Origin: Myxococcales bacterium
GTDB taxonomy: Bacteria; Myxococcota_A; Polyangia; Palsa-1104; JAEUJZ01
NCBI GenBank assembly: GCA_016794505.1
Contig: JAEUJZ010000073.1
Coordinates: 1 to 64,000, forward strand
Length of the DNA stretch: 64,000 nt
Reading direction: 5' to 3'
The translations under genes were made by a program, and so were the position numbers. The notes under the pieces were generated by a model, which searched no databases, was not told the origin of the DNA, and saw nothing but the letters and a program-made list of their open reading frames with translations. Shown one piece after another: positions 39,751 through 50,866 of the stretch. How positions within the stretch are numbered: the first letter of the stretch is position 1; every line of letters begins with the position of its first letter.

Positions 39751-40740
39751 TCAGTCGCGCGGCGCCTCGGCGAACAGCGCGCCAAGCTCGACCGCGACGG
39801 CGGCGGCGACCTGCGCATTGGCCAAGACCAGAGCCCGGTTGGCCAAGATGCTGCGGTTCTCGGTCTCTTTGGCGATTGCCGACAGAAGAAACGGCGTCAC
39901 CTGCTTGCCAGAGATGTGCGCCGCTTCCGCGCTGTGCAGAGCCGAGGCAATTGCGCGCTCGATCAGCCCATCGTCGAGCGCCGCCGGTTCGGGAATGGGG
40001 TTGCACAAAAGCAGGCCGCGGAATGGATGCAGCGCAAAGTGCGCATGCAACACCGCCGCCGCTTGCGCCGGGTTGTCGACGCGATGAGGCAAGGTCAAGC
40101 CACTGCGTCGCGAATAAAACGCCGGCAGCTCACTTGTGCCATACCCGATGACGGGCACGCCCAAGGTCTCCAAGTACTCTAGCGTGCGCGGCAGATCGAG
40201 GATGGCCTTGGCACCCGCCGACACCACGCACACCGGCTCGCTGGCCAGCGTCGTCAGATCGGACGAGACATCCCACGCGTCGCCGCGATGCACCCCCCCA
40301 ATGCCACCTGTGGCAAAGACGCGGACGCCGGCCCGCGCTGCCGCATATACCGTCGCCGAGACCGTCGTGGCGCCGTCTCCCCCCGATGCCATAAGCGGTC
40401 CCAGATCGGCAGCCGCCACTTTCACGAAATGACCGCGAGCGATGGCTTCAATCTGCGAGCGCTCAAGGCCAACGCACAGCGTGCCGCCGATCAAAGCCAC
40501 CGTCGCAGGAATCGCGCCTGCAGTGCGGATGACCTGCTCGACCTCAAGGGCTAGCTCGACATTGTCAGGCCAGGGCAAGCCGTGTGCGATCAGCGTCGAT
40601 TCCAAGGCCACCACAGGCACGCCGCGGCTCTGCGCGCTCGCGACTTCTTCGCTGACTTGCAGGCGGTACGGCTCGGGCGGAATGCTCTTGGGTACACGCT
40701 GGGAAGCCGCGACCTGAGCCAGCGAACGACCGGTCATCAT
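39751..40740 (-). CDS. psuG: Pseudouridine-5'-phosphate glycosidase PsuG
   Basis: This 329-residue enzyme reversibly cleaves pseudouridine 5'-phosphate to uracil and ribose 5-phosphate. Family motifs: VVALESTLIAHGLPWPDNVE, PATVALIGGTLCVGL, FATGGIGGVHRGDAWDVSSD, VVSAGAKAILDLPRTLEYLE and GYGTSELPAFYSRRSG. Length fits. The partner kinase psuK is not in the window, while a pseudouridine synthase (RluA type) is at 6929. The start is fused to the stop of hslO (one shared base), so the two are co-translated. ATG at 40737 is an equally good start. Confidence 0.93.
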   Translation of the reverse strand: MMTGRSLAQVAASQRVPKSIPPEPYRLQVSEEVASAQSRGVPVVALESTLIAHGLPWPDNVELALEVEQVIRTAGAIPATVALIGGTLCVGLERSQIEAIARGHFVKVAAADLGPLMASGGDGATTVSATVYAAARAGVRVFATGGIGGVHRGDAWDVSSDLTTLASEPVCVVSAGAKAILDLPRTLEYLETLGVPVIGYGTSELPAFYSRRSGLTLPHRVDNPAQAAAVLHAHFALHPFRGLLLCNPIPEPAALDDGLIERAIASALHSAEAAHISGKQVTPFLLSAIAKETENRSILANRALVLANAQVAAAVAVELGALFAEAPRD

Positions 40741-41741
40741 CAGTTTTTCTCCCGCTGCGGCAGCGACTGCCGAAGCTCGATCAGCTCATCGCGCGAGATC
40801 TCGTAGCGCACCGCGCAGTAGTTGCAGGTCACTTCCGCTTTGCCCTCGGCGATCAGCTCGTCCAGGTCGGTCAGCGACATGCCGCGCAGCATCGCCGCGA
40901 TGCGCCCCCGATCGCAGCGACACTGAAAGCGCAGCGGTCGCTGGTCGATGAATTCCAGGCTGCTCTCGTACGGGCCGGCGATGAAGCGCGCCAGATCCTG
41001 CGCCGAGCGCGGACGCGTCTTGCACATGTCGAAAAAATCTCCTGAGCGCAGCATGTGCTGCACCTCGCGCAGGTGCAGCTTCGTCTCGGGAGGGCTGTCG
41101 GGCATGCTCTGCACCAGCACACCGCCTGCGCACACGATCTGGCCCGCTGGGTCCATGATCAGCTCGCAGCCCAGCGCCGACGGAATCTGCTCTGAGTTGC
41201 GCAGATACGCCTCGACATCTTCGTCGACCTCGGCGGTGACAAACGACACCTGTCCTTCGTAGCGATCGCGCACGCCGATATCGCGCACCACATGCACGAC
41301 CCCGTCGCGCCCCAGAAACGGAGCCAAGCGCTGCCGCTTGCTCATGTCAGCGCCCAGACCGGCCTGCGGCGCATGGGGAAAGCCGCGCACCAGCCCATCG
41401 CCATACGCATCGACGGTCAGGCCGCGCAGAGGACCGTTGGCCTGAATCTGGATCGTGACGCGCTCTTCCGTCTTGGTCAGCGTCGCCAGCAGCACCCCAG
41501 CCACGAGCCCGCGCCCCAGAGCGCAGGCGGCCGCTGGACTCGCATGGTGACGAAGCGCCGCGTCCTGGCACAGGTCGGTACACAAGGCCACGACCAGCCG
41601 CAGATTCAGGGCGCGGATCGTGCCTCGGAACAGGTGATCCCCCAGTGCTGGCTGAATCAACACAGAAGAAAAAGCGGGCTCATCAGGCGGCGAGGCCTGG
41701 GCTGATTCCGCGGCGAGCGAGGCGGGTTCCGAGTTCGACAT
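40740..41741 (-). CDS. hslO: Redox-regulated chaperone Hsp33
   Basis: This 333-residue holdase is activated by oxidation. The core has [40 protein letters not shown] and [20 protein letters not shown]. The C-terminal zinc switch has CRCDR and CNYC (the CxC and CxxC pairs). AGGAAG sits about 9 bases before the ATG at 41741; the longer open frame upstream runs antisense to the divergent regulator gene. It is followed directly by psuG. The divergent neighbour is the FHA/sigma-54 activator, so stress control through that regulator is possible but not shown. Confidence 0.94.
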   Translation of the reverse strand: MSNSEPASLAAESAQASPPDEPAFSSVLIQPALGDHLFRGTIRALNLRLVVALCTDLCQDAALRHHASPAAACALGRGLVAGVLLATLTKTEERVTIQIQANGPLRGLTVDAYGDGLVRGFPHAPQAGLGADMSKRQRLAPFLGRDGVVHVVRDIGVRDRYEGQVSFVTAEVDEDVEAYLRNSEQIPSALGCELIMDPAGQIVCAGGVLVQSMPDSPPETKLHLREVQHMLRSGDFFDMCKTRPRSAQDLARFIAGPYESSLEFIDQRPLRFQCRCDRGRIAAMLRGMSLTDLDELIAEGKAEVTCNYCAVRYEISRDELIELRQSLPQREKN

Positions 41742-41876
41742 GCAGAGGACTTCCTGACGAAGCGAGACCTTCGCGACGAGTACAAGCGCGTTCGTTGCGT
41801 CTTGTGCAGATCCCGACGCGAAAAACGGCGCACCATAGCAACTTTCGCCCGCCCGCGCACGATACCTGCTGTCACC

Positions 41877-43495
<1,619 letters not shown>

Positions 43496-43499
<4 letters not shown>

Positions 43500-44350
43500 A
43501 CCTCAACCGTCAGGCCCTCACGGGCTGCGATCAGCTCGATGCTGCGACCCCCTTCGGTGTCCAGCAGCGACCGGCAGCGGCGCCAGCACTCGTCGACCTG
43601 ATCGTCGGTGTAGTCCTGGTCGTAGTGAAACATGGCCAAGCGCCGAACCCCCGCCCGCAGGGCCGCTGTGGCTGCATCGGCGAAGCTGGCATAGCCGCGC
43701 CCGATGCGACGAATGCGATCCTCGGGTGTGTAGGTCGCGTCGTGAATCAGCAGATCGGCTCCGCGGTACAGCTCGATCGCTGCGTCGCTGGGGCCGTTTG
43801 GAGGATAGCCAACATCGGGGGCATACACGACGACACGCCCGTGCTGTTCAATGCGATACGCCAAGCACGTTGCGTGGCCATGGGGGTTGCGGCAAGCCGA
43901 GATCGTCACGTGCTCATGGCTGTGCTTCTGCCCATCGCCGCTGATCGGCATCAGGTCGAAGCTGGCACCGAGGTTCTTCATGGTCTGCAGCGGCGAGAAG
44001 TGCGGATTGACCTGCCCTTCCAAGATGCTCTCTAGCATCGTCGAGCTGCGCGCCTGCCCAAACACGGTGAAGCGATTGCCCGGAATGAAGACGGGAGCAA
44101 AAAACGGAAACCCTTGGATGTGATCCCAGTGCGCGTGCGACAGCAGCATCGCGGCTTTGCCCTGACCGCGACCAAAGGCTCCACGCAGAAGCTGCTTGCC
44201 CAGGGCGACGATTCCCGTGCCGCTGTCGAGAATCAGCAGGTCCTCTTCCAAGGTCTGGATCGAGACACAGCTGGTGTTGCCGCCATACCGCACAGTCTCG
44301 GGGCCGGGTGACGGAATCGAGCCGCGAACCCCCCAAAATGTGACCTTCAC
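43496..44350 (-). CDS. Metallo-beta-lactamase-fold hydrolase (copy 1)
   Basis: This 284-residue enzyme of the ribonuclease Z/phosphodiesterase-like MBL group has the start [20 protein letters not shown], the metal motif [10 protein letters not shown] (HxHxDH), [20 protein letters not shown] for the later metal ligands, and [11 protein letters not shown]. It is a paralog of the gene directly upstream (same start pattern and metal motif). The start overlaps the upstream stop (ATGA). The substrate is not known; cyclic nucleotide or phosphodiester hydrolysis is plausible for this group. Confidence 0.85.
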
Positions 44351-45459
44351 GGCGTCACCTTCGGCGGCGGGACCACAGGAAACGGTCCGCTTGGCTCCAG
44401 CGTCGGCAGCTCCTGGCTGGGCTCGGGCGCGGTGACGAAACGCGGTGGCTTCGATGAGATGGTCGTTCCGCTGCGCACGGGCACAGACGGCGCCGGCAGG
44501 ATCTCACCCACGCCCGAGCGCGTGAGATCGAGCTCCATCCCCTCATACGCCGCATAGATGGCAAGCGGATTGCCGTTGCTGACCAGCTGCGCGCGATGAC
44601 GCGCCAAGAGCTCGTCGAGCTGCTCGTCTGTGCGCTCGGGGGCGTGGTGAAACAGCATCAGCGCCTTGGCGCCGGCATCGCGGGCGATCTCGATCGCATC
44701 TTCGGGGCAGCTGTGGCCCCAGTGCGGACGCTGCGCGTATTCGGCGGGCGTGAACTGCGTGTCGTAAATCACCAGCTGCGCCCCTTCGCACAGACGCACG
44801 ACGCCATCGCGCATCGATTTGAGCTTGGCCGCGTCGTCGGGGTGCAGCGGATCGCCCGGCTTGGGCGGCTGACGAATGAACTGACGCTCGATCAGGATGT
44901 CGCGGAACGGCGCCGTGTCGGTCACGTACGCGATGGAAGCTCCGTCATAGTCGAGGCGAAACGCAATGGCGATCCACGGATGGTTCAGGCGCGTGCAGCG
45001 CACCTGCACCGGACCGATGTTGAAGCGCGCATCGTCTGATAGCTCGGTGAATTCGAGATCCGCCGCCGCCGCCTCAAATGGGACTGGGAAATAGGGATTG
45101 TCCGACTGCAGCGCAAACACCGTCCGCAGGTGCGTGTCGTCGCGCTGCCGGGCATAGACATGAAAGCGATTCCCCGTCTGATACAGCGGCGCGAAGAACG
45201 GCAGCCCCTGGATATGATCCCAGTGCGTGTGGCTCACCAGAAGATGCGCGGTGCCGGCCCCCTCGCCGAACTCACCCTGCATCATCTCTTTGCCCAGGCG
45301 ACGCAGACCGGTGCCGGCATCCAAGATCAAGCGCGGAGCTTCAGGATGACTGTCATCCGCACAGCGAACTTCGACACAGCTCGTGTTGCCGCCATAGCGA
45401 GCGGTGTGGCTGCCTGGGACGGGAAACGAGCCGCGCACTCCCCAAAAACGAAGCTTCAT
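44347..45459 (-). CDS. Metallo-beta-lactamase-fold hydrolase (copy 2) with Pro-rich tail
   Basis: This 370-residue paralog of the downstream hydrolase has MKLRFWGVRGSFPVPGSHTA, SHTHWDHIQGLPFF (HxHxDH), ASIAYVTDTAPF and LVIYDTQFTPAEYAQRPHWG. It adds about 60 residues of Pro/Ser/Thr-rich tail after the fold. The two genes share an ATGA overlap and so are a translationally coupled tandem duplication. The 282-base gap upstream (45460-45741) contains the 13-base word discussed at 45599 and little else. The function is as uncertain as for copy 1. Confidence 0.85.
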   Translation of the reverse strand: MKLRFWGVRGSFPVPGSHTARYGGNTSCVEVRCADDSHPEAPRLILDAGTGLRRLGKEMMQGEFGEGAGTAHLLVSHTHWDHIQGLPFFAPLYQTGNRFHVYARQRDDTHLRTVFALQSDNPYFPVPFEAAAADLEFTELSDDARFNIGPVQVRCTRLNHPWIAIAFRLDYDGASIAYVTDTAPFRDILIERQFIRQPPKPGDPLHPDDAAKLKSMRDGVVRLCEGAQLVIYDTQFTPAEYAQRPHWGHSCPEDAIEIARDAGAKALMLFHHAPERTDEQLDELLARHRAQLVSNGNPLAIYAAYEGMELDLTRSGVGEILPAPSVPVRSGTTISSKPPRFVTAPEPSQELPTLEPSGPFPVVPPPKVTP

Positions 45460-45741
45460 GAGCCGCTCCGTCCGTCCCTGCGCCCCCCTGCGCTAGCGAA
45501 ATCGAGGGGCGCCACGCTGCCCAGGTCACAGACCTGTGCCCTGGCCCAGACGATCGAAAGCAGAGAGGGGAGCGTCATAATCTGGCCAAAAACTACATAA
45601 ATCGTACCACGATACGCAGAAGCAAATCCACATCTGCGCCTTCGGCGGTGCGTCGTGGTTTTGAGGCGGAATTTCGCCCCCCTTGAGCCCCTCGGCCAAG
45701 CGCACCGGCAGCGACCGCCGAACGGGCTGGCCTTGGTGGGC

Positions 45742-47703
45742 TTAGCTCGATCCGAACGGAGCGTAGTAGATCGGCGAGGTCCAAGCGCGCTCTTGAATCG
45801 TTCGCGGTACCGTCGGGTCGCCGCATGCCATGGGGCGCTGCGCGGCGGGCAGCGCATTGCAGGTGTAGGCATTCCAGCGACAGCTTGGGTTTTCAAGGAC
45901 GCGCACGTAGTAGAACGCGGGACGCTGCGCATCAAAGCTGTCGTCATGCCAGACCGCGCACAGCGAGTCGGCACCTTCACCGCGTGGCTCACAAGTGGAC
46001 TCGTCGACGCCTGCACCGTTCTTGCGGTCCCCCGCGACGTCGAACACACGGTAATGCGGCGCTCCGTCGGGGCCCAGCCAGCCTTTGACGATCTGCAGCG
46101 CCTGCAGCTTGCCACCGGCCCGCCGGCCATCGCCCGGATCGCGCAGCGCCGACACCACAAAGCGGGGCCCGGCCGCACGCTCAGTCACAGGCGCACTGGG
46201 CAGGACCGATCCCATGGGCACGCCCTGCGCGTAGCCCTTGCGCACAAGCTCGGGATCGCGACACAGAGCGGCATCGTGGCCGGTGTCCGCCCCCCAGCCA
46301 CTGCCCCAGCCGCCAAAGAAACGAACGGCGATGCGGGGCCCGCTGGTACCCATCACTTCTCGTCGACGCATGGCATCAAACAGGCTGGGCCGGCTGTTTT
46401 CTTCCGCCCAGATACCGACCAAGCCGCCAGGGCTGAATTCGATGCCGCCCGGCGTCAGCCCCCCCGACGAGAGCTGTTTTTCAGCGGTGTCATCGTCGGC
46501 CCCGCGCTGGCCTATGAACGCGTCTTCCGAGACGGCGCCGGGCGTGGCGTTGTGCGTATCGGTGCTGGCGATAAGCCCCAGGCGCAGTGGGTTTTCGCCG
46601 ATGCGCGCCTCTTCGCGCAAGCCGTCGAGGAGCGCATAGCGCACAAAGTCGCGCTGCGCCATGCAGCCCGCCCGCATCGTGCCACCCGTACCCGTCGAGT
46701 CGCCGCAATCGACCACCTTGCGACGGGGTTTCTCAAAATCACAGGCCTCGTCTGGCGCCCCCAGCGGCCCGGCGAGCGCATTTAGGCACTCGGAGTCGCC
46801 TTTGTGTTGATAGATCTCGACGAGCGGCTCCATCTTCGCGCGCACCTGTGCCTGCTGCCGCTGCTCGTCGAGCGTGCTGCCCTCTGGGTATTCCAGGCGG
46901 AACATGCGGCCGTTGCTCTCGTTGGGGTTGTGAGGAATGGCCAAGACATCGCAGCCAGTGCCCGCATCACGGCAGGTCGCGGCCAGCTCACGCCATAATC
47001 CCTCGACGGTGGGCTGCTCGAACGTCGAGATGGGCGATGGCACGCGGTCGGTGCGAAAGAGGATGTTGCGGTGCATGGTCGACAGCCCTGGTGCCGCGCT
47101 GTACTCATAGGCGACAAACGACGTGAAGCGACATGCCGCGCTGCGGTCGTACGCGCGCTCGGCGGCCTGCTGCGTGCGCTGCCAAACCTGGCCAGCCCTG
47201 CGAGCACAGACGCTGCCGTCTTCGCGGCAGATCTCGCGATCACGCTGCGGGTCACCGAAGGCCAAGGTCAGGCCGATCTTGGCGATGGCGGGACCGCCGC
47301 CTTGTCGATACGCCCGGCAGCCTGCGCTGTCGTACGTCTCGGATCCAGGCAGCGTGCAGGCTTCCACTTCCCCCAGAAACTCGGAGTGATCGGTCACCGC
47401 GACGAAATCAAGCGGCCGACGAAGCTGGATGCGCTGCGTGCCTTCACCGTCGGGCCCAAGCGGCGGCAAGCGCAGCTCCGTGCCTTGTGCAAAGCGGTAC
47501 GCGTCGTCGGGTGTGTGCTTGACGTCAAACGCATGAGCATCAAACGAGTACCCAGTGTGTACATGCAGATCGCCGAAGAACAGACGACGCAGGGGATCGG
47601 CCGCCGCGCAGGGCTCGCGCGGCTCGACATAGGGCACAGGCGGCGCCGGCTCGGCGGTACAGGCCAGCAGCAGCAGTGACGCAGCCAGAAAACAAAGCCG
47701 CAT
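45742..47703 (-). CDS. DUF3604 lipoprotein (PHP-like)
   Basis: This 653-residue lipoprotein has a textbook lipobox (MRLCFLAASLLLLAC). The body matches DUF3604: LFFGDLHVHTGYSFDAHAFD (PHP-like metal motif HxH), PLDFVAVTDHSEFLGE, VLAIPHNPNESNGRMF, VEIYQHKGDSEC, and LGLIASTDTHNATPG. Metal-dependent phosphoesterase-type chemistry is suggested by the HxH and DH residues, but the family role is not known. ATG 47745 is an alternative start that would add 14 residues. It is the last gene of a leftward unit with the PpiC and HupE/UreJ genes. Confidence 0.85.
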   Translation of the reverse strand: MRLCFLAASLLLLACTAEPAPPVPYVEPREPCAAADPLRRLFFGDLHVHTGYSFDAHAFDVKHTPDDAYRFAQGTELRLPPLGPDGEGTQRIQLRRPLDFVAVTDHSEFLGEVEACTLPGSETYDSAGCRAYRQGGGPAIAKIGLTLAFGDPQRDREICREDGSVCARRAGQVWQRTQQAAERAYDRSAACRFTSFVAYEYSAAPGLSTMHRNILFRTDRVPSPISTFEQPTVEGLWRELAATCRDAGTGCDVLAIPHNPNESNGRMFRLEYPEGSTLDEQRQQAQVRAKMEPLVEIYQHKGDSECLNALAGPLGAPDEACDFEKPRRKVVDCGDSTGTGGTMRAGCMAQRDFVRYALLDGLREEARIGENPLRLGLIASTDTHNATPGAVSEDAFIGQRGADDDTAEKQLSSGGLTPGGIEFSPGGLVGIWAEENSRPSLFDAMRRREVMGTSGPRIAVRFFGGWGSGWGADTGHDAALCRDPELVRKGYAQGVPMGSVLPSAPVTERAAGPRFVVSALRDPGDGRRAGGKLQALQIVKGWLGPDGAPHYRVFDVAGDRKNGAGVDESTCEPRGEGADSLCAVWHDDSFDAQRPAFYYVRVLENPSCRWNAYTCNALPAAQRPMACGDPTVPRTIQERAWTSPIYYAPFGSS

Positions 47704-47750
47704 ACCGGAACGACACAACGACAAGGCCTGCGTCAAGGAAGTCATCTACA

Positions 47751-48884
47751 TCACCCGTGGCGGAAGAACACATCCCAAAGTCGGCTGAGGGTCAAGGCTG
47801 CTGCGGCGCAGCCGATGACATACGCCGGAACCGCTCGCAGCCACCCGCGACGCCCAACACCGGCATGGCGTCGATAGAGCATCCAGGGCAGAAGCCACAG
47901 CAGCACCCAGGCAAGCTGGCCCGCTTCGACGCCAAGGTTGAACGACACAAGCGCAAGCCCGCGCTGAGCGCTGGGCAGACCCGCCTCGGCCAGCGCGCTC
48001 GCAAAGCCCAGCCCGTGCAGCAAGCCAAAGGCACAGGCCATGCCTGCTGCTGATCTCATCGCCTGGACTGGTGAAGTGTGAGTCGAAGGTGAGCGCACCA
48101 TCGACTGCAAGGGGCCCGGCTGCGCCAGTGCCTGCAGCCGCTCGCGCGCGACAAACACGATGCTGAGCGCGATCAGGATCTCAACCGGCGCAGTCGGAAT
48201 GCGCAGCAGATCCAGAGCCGCGGCGGCCAGGGTCATGCTGTGCCCCAGCGTGAAGGCGCTTATGCTCCACAACAAGCTGCGCAGCGACGAGACAAGCAGC
48301 ATCAGGGCCAGCAAGAACAGGACGTGATCAGCCCCCTGCGGCACGCCCACGATGTGCTGTACACCCAAGCGCAGATAGCGGACAAACACACTGCGCCGCG
48401 ATGACTGCGCCGGGTCCTCTTTCGTCGGAAGCTGCAGGCGATCTTGCTCAGGTTGAGCTCGCAAAAGGGCGCTGGTCTCGCTTCCGTCGCGCCACTTGAT
48501 GACGACGATCAGCTCGGCTCGCTCGGCAAGCTCACGACGAACCGCCGGGTTTGCTTCGACCGTCAGAGCGTGGCCGCGCAGCCCCAGCGAAGCCCCCGCA
48601 GCGTCGCGATCACAGACAAGCTCGGCGGGTCGGCTGTGACAGTGCTCAGGAAAGCGCACGCGCAGCGGCTGCTCGCGGTCGCTCGCGTCTTCTTCTGCGT
48701 CGGATGGATTGAGCGGAGAGCGCAACGACAGCAGGTATCGCTCGGGCGCGACCTCGACCAAAAGCAGGACCGTGGGCAGCAGGCCGTGGGCCCTCACAGT
48801 GCCGCCGCATAGCACAAGCAGCAAGACCGCGAACACAGCCCGTGGTGCAGAACCGAGACCGCGGCTTTGTCGCTGCGCGCTCAC
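47751..48884 (-). CDS. HupE/UreJ-family membrane protein
   Basis: This 377-residue protein has a signal (AVFAVLLLVLCGGTVRAHG), an exported ~150-residue beta-rich domain, then about six membrane helices with the family marks GVQHIVGVPQGADHVLFLLA, FTLGHSMTLAAAALDLL and GLLHGLGFASALAEAG. Many conserved His residues suggest nickel or other metal handling in classical HupE; this long-domain type is uncharacterised. It overlaps the PpiC gene by 4 bases (ATGA), and the DUF3604 gene starts within 6 to 48 bases. No hydrogenase or urease gene is nearby. Confidence 0.83.
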   Translation of the reverse strand: MSAQRQSRGLGSAPRAVFAVLLLVLCGGTVRAHGLLPTVLLLVEVAPERYLLSLRSPLNPSDAEEDASDREQPLRVRFPEHCHSRPAELVCDRDAAGASLGLRGHALTVEANPAVRRELAERAELIVVIKWRDGSETSALLRAQPEQDRLQLPTKEDPAQSSRRSVFVRYLRLGVQHIVGVPQGADHVLFLLALMLLVSSLRSLLWSISAFTLGHSMTLAAAALDLLRIPTAPVEILIALSIVFVARERLQALAQPGPLQSMVRSPSTHTSPVQAMRSAAGMACAFGLLHGLGFASALAEAGLPSAQRGLALVSFNLGVEAGQLAWVLLWLLPWMLYRRHAGVGRRGWLRAVPAYVIGCAAAALTLSRLWDVFFRHG

Positions 48885-49696
48885 GGCACCGCGATGTCGT
48901 AGCCCTGCCGCAGCCCACGCAGAAGGCGCAGGCGCGTGCGACGGCGAAGCTCGTCGTTTAGGTCCTGCGCGACGCGAGCCTTCATCGCCGAGAGCGGCGG
49001 CAAGACCGCCGGCAGAAGCGCCGTTGTGCGCACAATGTGCAGTCCATAGCTCGATGCGATCGGCTGCGACAGCGTATCGACCGGCAAGGCAAACACCGCA
49101 CGAGCGAACGGCAGACCGAACACACTGGCTAGTTCGCTCTCGGTTTGCTCTACGAAGCGGGCTCCGCGCACGAAGGGATCGCCCAGCTTCGCCGGATCGG
49201 CCCCCGAACGGGCTGCGAGCCGCAGCGCCTCGGCACGAGCGACCGCGGCGGCTTCGCCTTTTTCATCCCGCGCGACAAAGACATGCCACAGCGAGACACG
49301 CGCAGGCTGACGATAACGCTCGGCGTGGCTCTGGTAATACGCCTCTAGCTCGGCTTCGCTCGGCGCGGCATCTTGCCCATTGGCCAGCGCATCGAGCACG
49401 AAGTCCATCTTCTGGATCAGGCGACGACGAATGATGACGTCCCCGCGATCGAGGTGACGCACAAGCGCCTCGCGATACAGCACTTCGCTATCGAGGTACG
49501 CATCGACGATCTGTTGCTGCTCGCTATCACTTGGAGCACGGCCGGTACGGCGCCCAAAGTCGGTGAGCAGCCCGGCTTTTTCTTCTGCCGACACACGAAT
49601 GCGCGTACGCGGGCTTGGCTGCAGCAGGTGATGCGCAAAAAGCAGCAGCGCACCGACCAGAAAGAACTGCAAGAGCGGTGCCCGCAGAAACCACAA
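48881..49696 (-). CDS. PpiC-type peptidyl-prolyl isomerase, membrane-anchored
   Basis: The protein has about 271 residues with an N-terminal membrane anchor (LRAPLLQFFLVGALLLFAHH) and a SurA/PpiC-like region: VDAYLDSEVLYREALVRHLD, then a parvulin part VSLWHVFVARDEKGEAAAVA, FARAVFALPVDTLSQPIASS and YGLHIVR. It should fold exported proteins at the periplasmic face. The start is uncertain: the TTG at 49696 lies just after the prs stop, whereas a TTG at 49768 would overlap prs by 58 bases. It is coupled to the HupE/UreJ gene by ATGA overlap. Confidence 0.75.
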   Translation of the reverse strand: MWFLRAPLLQFFLVGALLLFAHHLLQPSPRTRIRVSAEEKAGLLTDFGRRTGRAPSDSEQQQIVDAYLDSEVLYREALVRHLDRGDVIIRRRLIQKMDFVLDALANGQDAAPSEAELEAYYQSHAERYRQPARVSLWHVFVARDEKGEAAAVARAEALRLAARSGADPAKLGDPFVRGARFVEQTESELASVFGLPFARAVFALPVDTLSQPIASSYGLHIVRTTALLPAVLPPLSAMKARVAQDLNDELRRRTRLRLLRGLRQGYDIAVP

Positions 49697-49709
49697 GGCC
49701 CAGCGCCGA

Positions 49710-50657
49710 TCAGACGAACAGGTTCGAGATCGAGTCGCCGTGGTGGATGCGCTTGATCGCCTCGCCAAGCAGGCGGGCCACCGAAAGGACCTTGATCTTG
49801 CCGCAGGCCTGCGCCGCCGCCGAGAGCGGGATGGTGTCGGTGATGATCACTTCTGAGATCACCGATGCGCTGATGCGATCGATGGCTGGCCCCGAAAGGA
49901 CGCCATGCGTGGCACAGCAGACCACCGACTTCGCCCCTTGATCCAAGACGACCTTGGCGGCCGCGGTGGCGGTGCCTGCTGTATCGATCAGATCGTCGAT
50001 GATCACCGCGTGCTTGCCGCGCACATCGCCGATGACGTTCATGACTTCCGAGATATTGGGGGCCGGGCGACGCTTGTCGATGATGGCCATCGCCGACTCA
50101 AGTCGCTTGGCGAATGCGCGAGCGCGCTCAACACCACCCGCGTCGGGCGAGACCACGACCGCGTTGTCGCCATACAGGCCCTGAGAGCGCAGACAGTCGA
50201 TGAACACCGGCATCGCATACAGGTGATCGACGGGAATGTTGAAAAAGCCCTGGATCTGTCCAGCGTGCAGATCGATCGAGACCACTCGGTCCACGCCGGC
50301 CGCGGTGATCAAGTCGGCAACCAGCTTGGCCGAGATCGGTGTACGCGGCTTGACCTTGCGATCCTGCCGCGCATACCCGAAGTACGGGATGATGGCGATG
50401 ATCGATCCCGCCGAGGCTCGCTTGAGCGCATCGACCATCACCAAAAGCTCCATCAGGTTCTGGTTGACGGGCGGACAGGTCGGCTGCACCACAAAGCAGT
50501 TCACACCACGGACGTTTTCGCGGATCTCGACAAAGATCTCGCCATCAGAAAACGTGCTGACCACGGCCTCACCAGGCCGAACCTCAATCGCTTTGCAGAT
50601 GCCGTTGGCGTGATCGCGGTTGGCGTTGCCGGAAAAGATCGACAGAGACTTCAGCAT
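49710..50657 (-). CDS. prs: Ribose-phosphate pyrophosphokinase Prs
   Basis: This 315-residue enzyme makes PRPP from ribose 5-phosphate and ATP for nucleotide, His and Trp synthesis. It has the usual start [60 protein letters not shown] (the flexible catalytic loop), [34 protein letters not shown], and the PRPP-binding loop [20 protein letters not shown]. Its ATG lies only 9 bases after the encoded CCA of tRNA-Gln, and those bases contain no Shine-Dalgarno motif. It is probably transcribed from the tRNA promoter at 50758-50785. Confidence 0.96.
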   Translation of the reverse strand: MLKSLSIFSGNANRDHANGICKAIEVRPGEAVVSTFSDGEIFVEIRENVRGVNCFVVQPTCPPVNQNLMELLVMVDALKRASAGSIIAIIPYFGYARQDRKVKPRTPISAKLVADLITAAGVDRVVSIDLHAGQIQGFFNIPVDHLYAMPVFIDCLRSQGLYGDNAVVVSPDAGGVERARAFAKRLESAMAIIDKRRPAPNISEVMNVIGDVRGKHAVIIDDLIDTAGTATAAAKVVLDQGAKSVVCCATHGVLSGPAIDRISASVISEVIITDTIPLSAAAQACGKIKVLSVARLLGEAIKRIHHGDSISNLFV

Positions 50658-50666
50658 GAAGCGGGG

Positions 50667-50741
50667 TGGTTGGGGCGGTAGGATTCGAACCTACGAATGC
50701 GGGTTCCAAAGACCCGTGACTTACCGCTTGTCGACGCCCCA
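50667..50741 (-). tRNA. tRNA-Gln (UUG anticodon)
   Basis: The full cloverleaf reads from 50741: acceptor TGGGGCG pairs with CGCCCCA, anticodon loop CTTTGGA gives anticodon TTG, and the T arm has GTAGGTTCGAATCCTAC. The discriminator A (50670) is followed by an encoded CCA (50669-50667). A strong promoter lies upstream, and prs starts 9 bases downstream on the same strand. Confidence 0.95.
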
Positions 50742-50757
50742 AAAAAGGTGCGAACGC

Positions 50758-50785
50758 TCTATCACTCAGCGGGCGCGGCTGTCAA
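50758..50785 (-). promoter_or_regulatory. Sigma-70-type promoter of tRNA-Gln-prs
   Basis: Read on the minus strand: a perfect -35 TTGACA (50785-50780), a 16-base spacer and a -10 GATAGA (50763-50758). The expected start is near 50751, about 10 bases before the mature tRNA 5' end. It lies in the gap between tRNA-Gln and the divergent FAD oxidoreductase gene. Confidence 0.7.
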
Positions 50786-50866
50786 CGCTGAATCCTCGCC
50801 TCCGCCGCAGTACACCGAAAGTCGCAGCGCTTGCTTGTCGGCTGCGCCTCTGCGACCCTTTGCCGC

